Part shown: positions 42,371 to 52,399 of the stretch, piece by piece
Layout: every line of letters begins with the position of its first letter
Numbering within the stretch: position 1 is the stretch's first letter
Origin: Clostridiales bacterium
GTDB taxonomy: Bacteria; Bacillota; Clostridia; Christensenellales; UBA1242
Assembly: GCA_015055605.1 (NCBI GenBank)
Contig: SVHV01000002.1
Coordinates: forward strand, 88,049 to 152,048
DNA: 64,000 bases
Direction: 5' to 3'
Program-made: the position numbers and the translations under genes
Notes under the pieces: model-generated
Databases searched by the model: none
What the model was told of the DNA's origin: nothing
What the model saw: only the letters and a program-made list of their open reading frames with translations

Positions 42371-42553
42371 TTTATCTTTCCCTCGATTTTTATTAATTAC
42401 AAGTGTATTTTATCACAAAATACACTAATTTCCAAATATTTGACTTGACTTATTTCTCTATAATATACTTTTTTACCTATATATTACTATTTTTATAGTA
42501 ATAATTTTGGACAAATACAAAGGCTTTTACTCAAGCAAATTGTTCTTGGTTTG

Positions 42554-42790
42554 TTATTTCTTTCTATTTTTTAGGTATTTCACTAAGCAAATAACGAGTA
42601 TAGTTGTTAGAATTGCAAATAGGACAAAGAAAGTAATACTCATCATATACATTCCTGTAAAAGTAGTGTTCTCTACCCCATAAATTTTTGGGTGTCTAGT
42701 ACCCAAAACTAGGTAACCAATCCATGAATATAATAGGTAAATATCTACTAGCGAAAAAATAACAAATAGTATCTTTTTAAACACTCTCAT
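42554..42790 (-). CDS. Small two-TM membrane protein
   Basis: Two hydrophobic segments; overlaps the upstream lipoprotein CDS by 14 nt. Confidence 0.55.
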   Translation of the reverse strand: MRVFKKILFVIFSLVDIYLLYSWIGYLVLGTRHPKIYGVENTTFTGMYMMSITFFVLFAILTTILVICLVKYLKNRKK

Positions 42791-43442
42791 TTTTCACCTC
42801 ACTGAAACTATATTCTACATAAGTTTCCCCATCATAGTATCCAAACTTGTCTTCACATACCAAAGGCTTATTAGTTTCATAAGAATCAAATGCCTTGATA
42901 TGTTTAGCAATGTAAGTTGGAGTATAAATAAGTGGAGTCGGTATACTCTCTGTTTCACTAGCAACAAGATTATATAAATTAAGAGCAAAGAAAGAACAAT
43001 TTTTCAAAGGGTTCCATCTATCGTTTTCTTTAATAAAGTCATTGACTTTAATCATATCCTCACTATTTAGACCGATAGTTACAGATACTCTTCCATTATA
43101 CTTGTCATGCTCATCTATATAGTTACCCTCTAGGTTGTACCAAATACCGAAGTGTGACGCTACTGACCATGTTCCTACAGCAATAGTTTCTCCACTAACA
43201 ACTTCCATACCACCTATAGTCATTGTTTCTCCTGATATATTCTCAAAAGATAAAAATGTATGACCTAAATTCATTAGTCCAAAGTGACTCTCGCCTTTGC
43301 CATCATAAGTAAACAAAGTGAGCTTCACAACATCTCCCTCGGCTACCTCTGCTTTGTAATCTTTCAAATCCCCACAAGCAGTGAGAACAAAGCAACTGAT
43401 ACATAGCATTAGTACAAGAGATAAATATCTAAATAATCTCAA
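42777..43442 (-). CDS. Lipoprotein, possible permuted papain-like/NlpC-P60-type domain
   Basis: Lipobox FVLTAC; NLGHTFLSFEN (His) precedes KNCSFFALNLYN (Cys). AAAGGAG upstream of TTG at 43442 suggests this start. Confidence 0.55.
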   Translation of the reverse strand: MRLFRYLSLVLMLCISCFVLTACGDLKDYKAEVAEGDVVKLTLFTYDGKGESHFGLMNLGHTFLSFENISGETMTIGGMEVVSGETIAVGTWSVASHFGIWYNLEGNYIDEHDKYNGRVSVTIGLNSEDMIKVNDFIKENDRWNPLKNCSFFALNLYNLVASETESIPTPLIYTPTYIAKHIKAFDSYETNKPLVCEDKFGYYDGETYVEYSFSEVKNESV

Positions 43443-43676
43443 AACCGTACTCCTTTTTCTTTTGTAAAAAATGTTACTTTTGGTTTGTAAATAAACATTA
43501 CATTTAGTATCTAACATATATATTCATTATCTAAGATAGATAATGGACTATGCTTTACACAGATATTTTAGGTAATTTCTATATTTTTATCAAGTAAATA
43601 GACCGAACAATCATTTATTTGTTTGCAAAAATAAAGAAAAAATACTACAATTAAAGCATAAGAAAAGGAGATATTT

Positions 43677-44294
43677 ATGGAAGAGAAAGTTTTTGAGCCT
43701 ATACTTGACGATAATGAAAAAATTATTAAAGTAATGAAACCAAACAAATTTGTAATGTACTTTAAAAATATGGTAGGAACAGCACTATGGATATTTGTAA
43801 TGTTCTTATTTATGTCACTAGGAATTGTAGCATCAATTATGGAAGCACCAGAGGAAAATGTTTCTCTAGGTTCTGCAATACTTATTTCTTTAGGTATATG
43901 TGTATTGATAATTGCGATAGTTCTACTAATTGAGTGGCTATTCTTACATCTATACTACAAAAATGTTTATTATGGTTATACAAACAAAAGAGTAGTAATC
44001 AGAAAAGGAATATTCGGTGTAGATTATAAATCACTTGATATCAAGATGATAGGTGCTAGTACAGTTAATGTTAGTCTATTTGATAAGATTCTAAAGAAAA
44101 ATACTGGTACTATTCATTATGGTAGTATGGCTAGTCCAATCAACGGTACAAATACAGTAAACAACTTTATACTATCTCATGTAGAAGATCCTTATGGACT
44201 ATACAAAGAAATGAAAAGTTACATTTCTAGTGTAAACGATAAAGAAGAAACTACTGTAAAAAAGACTACTAAGAAAACTAAAACTGAAGAATAA
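43677..44294 (+). CDS. Membrane protein with bacterial PH-like (YdbS-type) domain
   Basis: Two TM segments followed by YYGYTNKRVVIRKGIFGVDYKSLDIKMIGASTVNVSLFDKI. Confidence 0.75.
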   Translation: MEEKVFEPILDDNEKIIKVMKPNKFVMYFKNMVGTALWIFVMFLFMSLGIVASIMEAPEENVSLGSAILISLGICVLIIAIVLLIEWLFLHLYYKNVYYGYTNKRVVIRKGIFGVDYKSLDIKMIGASTVNVSLFDKILKKNTGTIHYGSMASPINGTNTVNNFILSHVEDPYGLYKEMKSYISSVNDKEETTVKKTTKKTKTEE

Positions 44295-44421
44295 TTATTT
44301 TGCTAGATGGGAAGTAAAATAATGAGCAAATAAAAATTAATACTATGTGGGAAGTAGTGAAAAAGGATTTTTATGTGCTTATAAATATATGGGAAAATAA
44401 AATGGGGATTAATATGGTGGA

Positions 44422-44922
44422 ATGTTTATGGTTAAAAAAATTAAGATTATTTTGGCTATAGGATTTTTTCCTGTAGTCATTTTTTATTACATTATAAAAT
44501 CGATATACAAACAAATAGAAAAAAGAATTGCAAGTAACTATATCTCTAATATTAGCATAGACAAAATAGATATTCTAGACGGAGAGGACTTTGAAGAACT
44601 ACTCGCAATGTTCTTTAGAAGCAAAGGGCTCAAAGTGACCAAAACCAAAAAGTCTCACGACTACGGTGCAGACCTACTCGTTAGCACAAAAGACGAAATT
44701 ATTGCTATACAGTGTAAACTATACTACAAGCGAACAGTTAGCAATTCTGCAGTGCAAGAGATATCATCTGCAAGGGAATTTTATCAAGCAGATAGGGCTA
44801 TGGTAATCACAAATAGTAAGTTTACTAAACCAGCCGAAATTCTTGCTGAAAAGATAGGTGTTACACTTATTGATAGAACATCACTTCAAACACTTTTATC
44901 AACAAAACAATTAAATTTATAA
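44422..44922 (+). CDS. Membrane-anchored Mrr-like PD-(D/E)XK nuclease
   Basis: N-terminal TM; LDGEDFEELLAMFFRSKGLKV...HDYGADLLV...IIAIQCKLY...VQEISSAREFYQADRAMVITNSKFT. Confidence 0.85.
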   Translation: MFMVKKIKIILAIGFFPVVIFYYIIKSIYKQIEKRIASNYISNISIDKIDILDGEDFEELLAMFFRSKGLKVTKTKKSHDYGADLLVSTKDEIIAIQCKLYYKRTVSNSAVQEISSAREFYQADRAMVITNSKFTKPAEILAEKIGVTLIDRTSLQTLLSTKQLNL

Positions 44923-45293
44923 TATATAAGTTTCTGTCAGTACATTATTAGTTTATGACAATTATACATTTTCTAAAGACACATACTACATATACACATA
45001 AATATTATACAAATAAAAAACATCATTAAAATTACAACCAAAATACAATTATTTATATAATATTTTTTAATATATTTTATAGTAAAAACACTATTTAGAT
45101 TGTAAATATTTCAATAAAAAAATAATATAATTTTCTACATTAAATATATAATATTGCAAGGCTAAGAATATAAAAATTTAGTAAAAAAAGACTAGGTTAT
45201 AGTGATTTATAACTTAGTCTTTTTGTTTATTATTAAATGTATTTTTCTTTAAGTGCTCTAATTTATTTTTAGACAAAGAATCTAGATTTTAGA

Positions 45294-45644
45294 TTAGTGG
45301 TCAATATTAATAGGTAGCCAGTGGGCATATATAGTCGTTGGCTCATATATCCTATCTTCGTCAAATTTCCATGTAATAGTACACTCTTTGTCTTTGTACC
45401 AACCAGCGAAATTGTAACCAGCTTTCACTGGATCTTTTGGACGAGAAACTGTATATCCATGTTTAACAATTTTGGTCTCATAATTGAAACTTCCATTATC
45501 TCCACTATTAGTATAGAACATTACTGGATAACTATTTAGACCGTCATCATCTGGATTAAACCCATCACAACTACAGCCATTAAAGAACACTACCATTGGT
45601 AGCATAAATAGAAGTATTAAGATAACTTTCCATTTCTTTCTCAT
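45294..45644 (-). CDS. Small lipoprotein with a single InlB-B/Flg_new repeat
   Basis: Lipobox MVVFFNGC; VMFYTNSGDNGSFNYETKIVKHGYTVSRPKDPVKAGYNFAGWYKDKECTITWKFDEDRIYEPTTIYAHW. Confidence 0.85.
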   Translation of the reverse strand: MRKKWKVILILLFMLPMVVFFNGCSCDGFNPDDDGLNSYPVMFYTNSGDNGSFNYETKIVKHGYTVSRPKDPVKAGYNFAGWYKDKECTITWKFDEDRIYEPTTIYAHWLPINIDH

Positions 45645-45793
45645 AGCCTTGTCCTACATACTATATATAATATATTTAGTATTAGTAATATTTACATTTA
45701 TATTTTATTGAAATTATTTTTTTATGTCAAGCAACAGATATAGCAGTGATACAAAAAATGTCTATGATACTCTCATAGACATTTTTATATTAA

Positions 45794-47041
45794 TTACTCA
45801 ACAACTACTTTAACATAGTTCTTTTTACCCTTTCTAAGTAGAGCGTAACCCTCTTTTAGGTCTGCGCTAGTTAGCATTGCTCTAGTGTCTGTTACCTTTT
45901 CTTCGTTAAGGTAGATACCACCACCCTCTATCATTCTTCTAGCATCTGACTTTGATGCACATAGTTTAGATAGAGTTACTACATCTATAATACTGATATT
46001 ATCTACTTGAGCAGACTCAATAGTAAATGTAGGAACATTGTCTAGATTTTGAGCACCACCACCGAATAATGACTTAGTAGCCTCTTCAGCGATTTTTGCA
46101 TCTTCTTCGCCCCTAACAAACTTAGTGATTTCATAAGATAGTCTTTGTTTAGCCTTTACAATATCCTCTTTACAGATTGCTTTTACTTCGTTCATATCGA
46201 TATCTGTAAATAATGCAAACATCATCTCTACACAAGCATCTGGAGTTTGGTATACTCCTTGATAAAAGTCATAAGCAGAGATTTTGTCTTTACTAATCCA
46301 AATAGCACCCTTTTCTGTTTTACCCATTTTCTTGCCTTCTGGAGTTAAAAGTAGTGGGTTAGTAGCACCGATTAATTCGATATCTGTACCGTTTTGGAAA
46401 TTTAGTTTTCTTTGTAATTCTACACCGGCAACAATATTACCCCATTGGTCAGCACCACCGTACTGGATAGTACAGCCTTTTTCTCTATTTAGGTGAACAA
46501 AGTCATAAGCCTGCATTGGCATATAACCCATCTCAAAGAATGTCAAACCACCACTCTCTAGTCTATTATTATATATTTCACTAGCAAGCATCTTATTGAT
46601 ATTGAAATGAACACCATACTCTCTCATAAAGTCGATATAATTAATCTTAGAGAACCAGTCACCATTATTAACTATCTCTGCAGGATTGTCACCATCAAAG
46701 TCAAGGAAAACCTTTAGTGTATCCTTGATTTTCTCGATATTATGATTGATTTCTTCTTTAGTAAGCATCTTTCTCATATCTGACTTTCCACTAGGGTCAC
46801 CGATACAAGCAGTTGCTCCACCCATAAGTAATAAAACCTTATGTCCAGCCTGTTGGAATCTACGAAGTATGCAATAAGGCACACAGTGTCCGATATGGAG
46901 GCTATCTGCAGTAGGGTCACTACCCTCATAAACTACTAGAGGCTCTCCACTCTCTAGTTTCTTTTTAAACTGTTCTTCGTTGCTACATTGGTATAGCAAA
47001 CCTCTTTCTTTTAGTATATTGTATAAATTAGTATTAACCAT
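45794..47041 (-). CDS. tyrS: Tyrosyl-tRNA synthetase
   Basis: GSDPTADSLHIGH, KMGKTEKGAIW (KMSKS-like), C-terminal S4 domain. Start at 47041 (MVNTNLY). Confidence 0.96.
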   Translation of the reverse strand: MVNTNLYNILKERGLLYQCSNEEQFKKKLESGEPLVVYEGSDPTADSLHIGHCVPYCILRRFQQAGHKVLLLMGGATACIGDPSGKSDMRKMLTKEEINHNIEKIKDTLKVFLDFDGDNPAEIVNNGDWFSKINYIDFMREYGVHFNINKMLASEIYNNRLESGGLTFFEMGYMPMQAYDFVHLNREKGCTIQYGGADQWGNIVAGVELQRKLNFQNGTDIELIGATNPLLLTPEGKKMGKTEKGAIWISKDKISAYDFYQGVYQTPDACVEMMFALFTDIDMNEVKAICKEDIVKAKQRLSYEITKFVRGEEDAKIAEEATKSLFGGGAQNLDNVPTFTIESAQVDNISIIDVVTLSKLCASKSDARRMIEGGGIYLNEEKVTDTRAMLTSADLKEGYALLRKGKKNYVKVVVE

Positions 47042-47084
47042 TATTTTTCCTCTCTTTTGGTTGTAGTAGTATTTCATATAGGAC

Positions 47085-47325
47085 AAAGAAAAACACCCTC
47101 ATCCTATCATAAAAGGACGAGAGTGTATTACTTTCGTGGTACCACCTTTCTTCGGTATACATATAGATATATACCCTCATTGATACTTTTGACTAAAAGT
47201 ATAAAAAGCTCACTCGTACTTATGTAATTCATTATCTAATAGTATAGGTTTCGCACCAACCAACCTCTCTCTGCATTTGTACTAGTTCTAGATAACTACT
47301 ATTAAGTAGTCACTATGAGTATTAA
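47085..47325 (-). promoter_or_regulatory. T-box leader of tyrS with terminator
   Basis: Minus strand: GCAGAGAGAGGTTGGTTGGTGCGAAACC stem I, AAAGGTGGTACCACG T-box core (47135-47146), CACTCTCGTCCT...AGGATGAGGGTGTTTTT terminator. Upstream boundary approximate. Confidence 0.92.
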
Positions 47326-47331
47326 ATTTAA

Positions 47332-48450
47332 TTATTTTGTGCTTGTTCCACAGTTAGGGCAGAATTTAGCGCCTGCTTTAACTTCTTCGCCACAGTTAGG
47401 ACAATGAGTCTTAGCACCCTTTGGAGCAATCTTCTCACCACAGTTAGCACAGAATTTTGCTCTAGCAGAAACAGCCTCGCCACACTTAGGACATACAGCT
47501 GATTGAACTGCGCCACACTCTGGACAATGTTTAGCCTTAGCACTCATCTCTGCACCACATTTGATACATTTCTTGTTATTTGCATTAGTAGCACTATTTA
47601 GAGTGTTTTGGAACATACCACCCATAGCACCTGCTGCACCCAATCCTACTCCTAATCCTGCTAAGTTGTTACCATTAGGATTTTGAGCTGCGTCTCTAAG
47701 AGCAGTTGCTGCCTGATATTGAGTATAAGTACCGATTTTGTCTTCCATGATACCTAGTTTACTTCTCTCGTCAAGAGCTTTTTCTACTGACTCTGGTAGA
47801 GAAATATTCTCAATAACTAGTTTCTCAAGTTTAAGACCATATCTCTCAAACTCTGCAACAGAAGAATCTGTAACTTTCTCACTGAACTCTCTATAGTTAG
47901 CAGCAAGGTCTAGTACAGACATTTTGCTCTCTGCAATAGTGTCTGTAATAGCTTGGATAACCATAGGTCTAATCTGCTCAGCAACATCAGCAGTAGTGTA
48001 ACGGTTGTTTGTACCAAACACTTCGTCCATAAATACTTTAGCATCAATAACTCTATATGAGTAGATACCATAACCTCTTAGTCTAACCATACCGAAGTCT
48101 TGGTCTCTAACAGTGATAGGGTTCTGAGTACCCCATTTTTGACCAACGAATTGTTTAGTATTAACAAAGTAAACTTCAGCCTTGATAGGAGACTCAAATC
48201 CCATAGGCAAAGATAAAACCTTTGTGATGAATGGTAGGTTATCTGTAGAAAGTTTATAAGTACCTGGCTCGAAGACATCAGCTACTTTTCCTTTGTGTAC
48301 AAATACTGCTACTTGGCTCTCTCTAACTACTAATGTAGAGCCAGTCATAATCTCGTATCTATCCTCTAGTGGAAAACGATAAACAACAGTATCTCTACTA
48401 TCATCTTTCCACTCGATTACTTTTTGTAAGTTCTTTTTAATAAATCCCAT
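47332..48450 (-). CDS. SPFH/Band-7 protein with C-terminal zinc ribbons (YdjI type)
   Basis: SPFH-like N-terminus followed by repeated CxxC modules (KKCIKCG...HCPECG...VCPKCG...FCANCG...HCPNCG...FCPNCG). Confidence 0.85.
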   Translation of the reverse strand: MGFIKKNLQKVIEWKDDSRDTVVYRFPLEDRYEIMTGSTLVVRESQVAVFVHKGKVADVFEPGTYKLSTDNLPFITKVLSLPMGFESPIKAEVYFVNTKQFVGQKWGTQNPITVRDQDFGMVRLRGYGIYSYRVIDAKVFMDEVFGTNNRYTTADVAEQIRPMVIQAITDTIAESKMSVLDLAANYREFSEKVTDSSVAEFERYGLKLEKLVIENISLPESVEKALDERSKLGIMEDKIGTYTQYQAATALRDAAQNPNGNNLAGLGVGLGAAGAMGGMFQNTLNSATNANNKKCIKCGAEMSAKAKHCPECGAVQSAVCPKCGEAVSARAKFCANCGEKIAPKGAKTHCPNCGEEVKAGAKFCPNCGTSTK

Positions 48451-48669
48451 TTTAAACTCCTAATTATGTGATTGCATAAAAAAAGCAAACCATTTTTTAT
48501 TACTATATAATTTTTGTCTATATTTGTCAAATATTTATCCTATACTTTATTGATAATATTTATTTTCTGAAAATGGGATATATTCCTCTATTTAGTTATT
48601 TTTTTATACTAAAGATTAGCTAAGAAAAAAGAAAAAAGCAGAAATGTATAATCCCTGCTTTTATTTTAT

Positions 48670-50427
48670 TTAGAATTGTGCATTATAAAGACCAGCATAA
48701 ACCTTGTTTAGAGCAAGGAGTTCTTTGTGTGTTCCTTTCTCTACAATACAGCCATCTTTCATAACAAGTATTAGGTCGGCATTAACTATTGTGGATAGTC
48801 TATGAGCGATAATTATACTGGTTCTACCTTTTAGTAGTTCGTCCATTGCTTTTTGGATAAGTACCTCAGTTCTAGTGTCTACACTACTAGTTGCCTCATC
48901 TAAGATAAGCATAGGTGCATCATGTAGCATTGCTCTAGCAATAGTGATTAATTGTTTCTCACCCGAACTAAAGTTACTGTCCTCATTTAGTATCATATCA
49001 TAGCCATTAGGCTGAGATTTGATTAAGTGATGGATTCCTGCTGACTTACATACTTTGATTATGTCGCTGTCGCTTACTTTCTTTTTACCATAAGCAATAT
49101 TCTCTTTTATAGTACCCTCAAAGAGCCATGTGTCTTGTAGTACCATACCAAATAGTTTACGAACATTCTCTCTTTTTATATCTTTGATATCTACGCCATC
49201 TATCAGTATTTTACCACTGTCTACTTCGTAGAATCTCATAAGCAAATTAACAAGTGTAGTCTTTCCTGCTCCAGTTGGTCCTACAACTGCTACCTTTTGA
49301 CCCGGTTTAATCTCTACAGATAGGTCATGCAAAATTTGTTTAGCAGGTGTATAACCAAAGTTTACATTTTCAAAAGTTAGTGAGCCTTTAATATCTGATA
49401 ATTGTTTAGTTTTTTGACTTTCGTCCTCCTGAGATGGCTCATCTAAAAACTCAAATATTCTCTCGCTCGCTGCAACAGTAGTTTGTATTGTACCAGATAT
49501 AGATGCTATCTGTCCAACTTGATTGTTAAACATTCTATAATAAATTACAAAAGTTGTAACTATTGTTACAAAAGAGAAGTCCTTAATAGTCATTATACAA
49601 CCGATAATGATAATAAGAGCATAACCCATATTACCAAATAAATTCATAAGTGGGTGCATAATACCAGACAAGATATTACCTCTGATAGAAGAAGTAAATA
49701 GTCTATTATTGATATCGTCAAATTTTTCGTTTGCCTGGTCTTGTGCATTATAGATAGAAACTACATTATGTCCAGAATATATCTCTTCGATATGGCCATT
49801 AATATCTCCCAAAGCATCTTGTTGCATTTTGAAATACTTTTGGCTAACCTTGAACATTAAACCTATTACAAGCATACTAACTGGTAGTATTGCTATAGCA
49901 ATAAGGGTTAGTTTCCATGAATAACTAAACATCATTATAATACTACCTATGATAGTTGCTACACAGGTAATCATAGAACTAAGGGAATTAGATAATGTAT
50001 CGCTAAGCAAGTCTACATCATTAGTAACTCTAGATAATACATCTCCATAAGGAGTTGAGTCTAAATATTTAAGTGGGAGGTTATTAATCTTATGGGATAT
50101 TCTAGTTCTAAAATCTTTAGATATTCTAGCTGTTACTCCACTCATTAAGAAATTTTGAACAAATGCAAAACCAAAACTACATAAGTATATGATAATTAGT
50201 CCTATTCCTAACTTAGTAATCTCATTCATCTGAATAGGCTCATTAACTATATAACTAGCGATTTTTTGGATTTGGTTAGGGCCTATAATACCTAAAATTG
50301 TACTAGTTGCTGCACATAATAATCCTACAATTATTTGCCATGCATAAACTCTTAATGACACTAATAATTGTTTAAATGTCTTCTTAAAATTCTTCGCTTT
50401 GAAGGTTTGTTTCATTGGAGGTGGCAT
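48670..50427 (-). CDS. ABC exporter half (canonical NBD)
   Basis: GPTGAGKTTLVNLL, FSSGEKQLITIARA, LILDEATSSVD, IIAHRLST; six-TM domain. Confidence 0.93.
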   Translation of the reverse strand: MPPPMKQTFKAKNFKKTFKQLLVSLRVYAWQIIVGLLCAATSTILGIIGPNQIQKIASYIVNEPIQMNEITKLGIGLIIIYLCSFGFAFVQNFLMSGVTARISKDFRTRISHKINNLPLKYLDSTPYGDVLSRVTNDVDLLSDTLSNSLSSMITCVATIIGSIIMMFSYSWKLTLIAIAILPVSMLVIGLMFKVSQKYFKMQQDALGDINGHIEEIYSGHNVVSIYNAQDQANEKFDDINNRLFTSSIRGNILSGIMHPLMNLFGNMGYALIIIIGCIMTIKDFSFVTIVTTFVIYYRMFNNQVGQIASISGTIQTTVAASERIFEFLDEPSQEDESQKTKQLSDIKGSLTFENVNFGYTPAKQILHDLSVEIKPGQKVAVVGPTGAGKTTLVNLLMRFYEVDSGKILIDGVDIKDIKRENVRKLFGMVLQDTWLFEGTIKENIAYGKKKVSDSDIIKVCKSAGIHHLIKSQPNGYDMILNEDSNFSSGEKQLITIARAMLHDAPMLILDEATSSVDTRTEVLIQKAMDELLKGRTSIIIAHRLSTIVNADLILVMKDGCIVEKGTHKELLALNKVYAGLYNAQF

Positions 50428-50428
50428 T

Positions 50429-52147
50429 CTACATTACCTCCTTTTTAGTTTGTGAATCGTATATCTCTTGATATACCTTATTGTTTTTTAGTAATTCTTT
50501 GTGAGTTCCGATACCAACCATTTTACCATCATCAAGAACTACTATTTTATCTGCATTAGCAATAGTGCTAACTCTCTGGGCAACAATAAGTGTTGTTGTA
50601 TCTTTTATATTTTTCTTTAATTCTGCCCTTAAGGTTTTATCAGTCTTAAAGTCTAGTGCAGAGAAACTATCGTCAAATATAAATATTTCTGGTTTCTTAG
50701 CAATCGCTCTAGCGATAGACAATCTTTGTTTCTGACCACCAGAGAAATTTTTTCCACCCTGAGCAACAGTATGAGTATAACCATCATCAAGTTTTTCAAT
50801 AAATGTACATTGAGCAATAGACAATGCTCTCTCTATCTCATCATCATTAATATCGTCTTTGGCTACTTTCATATTACTAAGGATATCACCACTAAAGAGA
50901 TTTGCCTTTTGTGGAACATAGCCGATTTTATCATGTAGAGTTTCTAGTTTATATGCTTTTACATCTATACCATCTACTAATACCTGACCACTAGTTGTAT
51001 CGTAAAATCTAGGTATTAGGTTTATAAGTGTACTTTTACCACTACCTGTTGAACCTATAAATGCTACTGTTTCACCCTTGTTTACCTTGAATGATATATT
51101 TTCAAGCACTGGCTCTTCTGCATTTGGATATATAAATGATACATCTCTAAATTCGATTGTGCCTAGAGCTTCACTTTTGTCTATTTCGCCATCTTTGATA
51201 CTATTCTCTGTATCTAATATTTCGTTTATTCTCCTTAGAGATACTATTCCTCTAGGTATCATAACAAACATAAGTGTTATAAACATAAAGCTCATGATGA
51301 TATGCATACTAAACTGTGTAAATGCTGTGATTTGGGCATATCTTAGACTACCTATATTTACTAAATGAGCACCTACCCAGTAGATAGATAGACTCATACC
51401 ATTCATTATAAGGCTAAGTGATGGGTTTAGAAGTGACATAACACGATTTAAGAATAAATTGGTCTTTGTTAATGTTTCGTTAGCGTCTTCAAATTTTTGT
51501 TCTTGATACTTCTCACCATTATATGCTCTAACTACTCTGATACCTGTTAGATTTTCTCTAGTAACTAGATTTAGTCTATCGGTATTTTTCTGCATAATAT
51601 TAAACTTAGGCAATACAAAGAATAACATTGTGATTAACAAAGATAACATAACAACTAAGAATGATAATGATGTGAGAGATAATTCTAAACTACTCTCTGT
51701 GATTCTAAGGATAGCGAAAATTGCCATACATGGAGCCATAAACATCATAGTTAGCATCTGTTGAAATGTTCTCTGAACTTGAGTAATATCATTTGTACTT
51801 CTAGTAATTAGACTACTGGTACTGAATTTATTTATCTCAACACTAGAAAAGCTATTTACTTTATCAAAAACTTCTCTTCTTAGATTTTTAGCAAGTCTAC
51901 TAGAAATAAATGAAGCTAAAGCAGTCTTTATAAAAGCAGAAATAAATACTATTAGTCCCACGATAATCATTCTATATCCTACAGCCCAGTAATCAGCACC
52001 TGTAGCACCTGTACCTACTAGACCAACTATTGATGCAGTATACCCTATAAACTCCATTTCGAAGTATGTCTGAGATATAATTGCACTGATAGTTATTAGG
52101 ATAAGTATGTAATCACGAAATGTTAGATTTTTAAATATTCTTTTCAT
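50429..52147 (-). CDS. ABC exporter half (degenerate NBD residues)
   Basis: GSTGSGKSTLINLI, FSGGQKQRLSIARA, IFIFDDSFSALD, LIVAQRVST; adjacent to its partner. Confidence 0.93.
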   Translation of the reverse strand: MKRIFKNLTFRDYILILITISAIISQTYFEMEFIGYTASIVGLVGTGATGADYWAVGYRMIIVGLIVFISAFIKTALASFISSRLAKNLRREVFDKVNSFSSVEINKFSTSSLITRSTNDITQVQRTFQQMLTMMFMAPCMAIFAILRITESSLELSLTSLSFLVVMLSLLITMLFFVLPKFNIMQKNTDRLNLVTRENLTGIRVVRAYNGEKYQEQKFEDANETLTKTNLFLNRVMSLLNPSLSLIMNGMSLSIYWVGAHLVNIGSLRYAQITAFTQFSMHIIMSFMFITLMFVMIPRGIVSLRRINEILDTENSIKDGEIDKSEALGTIEFRDVSFIYPNAEEPVLENISFKVNKGETVAFIGSTGSGKSTLINLIPRFYDTTSGQVLVDGIDVKAYKLETLHDKIGYVPQKANLFSGDILSNMKVAKDDINDDEIERALSIAQCTFIEKLDDGYTHTVAQGGKNFSGGQKQRLSIARAIAKKPEIFIFDDSFSALDFKTDKTLRAELKKNIKDTTTLIVAQRVSTIANADKIVVLDDGKMVGIGTHKELLKNNKVYQEIYDSQTKKEVM

Positions 52148-52399
52148 ACTTCTCCTTTAACATAAAAATTCCATTTCTAATTTTATACTAATATAAATTA
52201 TTAGTAAAACAAAAAGATATATAAATTTCTTAGGTTATATAAAATATTCACATATCCACACCCATTAAAAAGCCCTTATTTTATATATATTATATATAAA
52301 TATATGAAATGTAAATATAAAAAAGCTATTGAAATGTAAAAACATATATGATAAAATATTAGTACATTATTCAAAATAAAAGTTAAGGTGGAACTAATT

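Noticed and set aside
52252-52260. ATATCCACA, one mismatch to a DnaA box
   Set aside because: Single isolated near-match in an AT-rich intergenic region; expected by chance.
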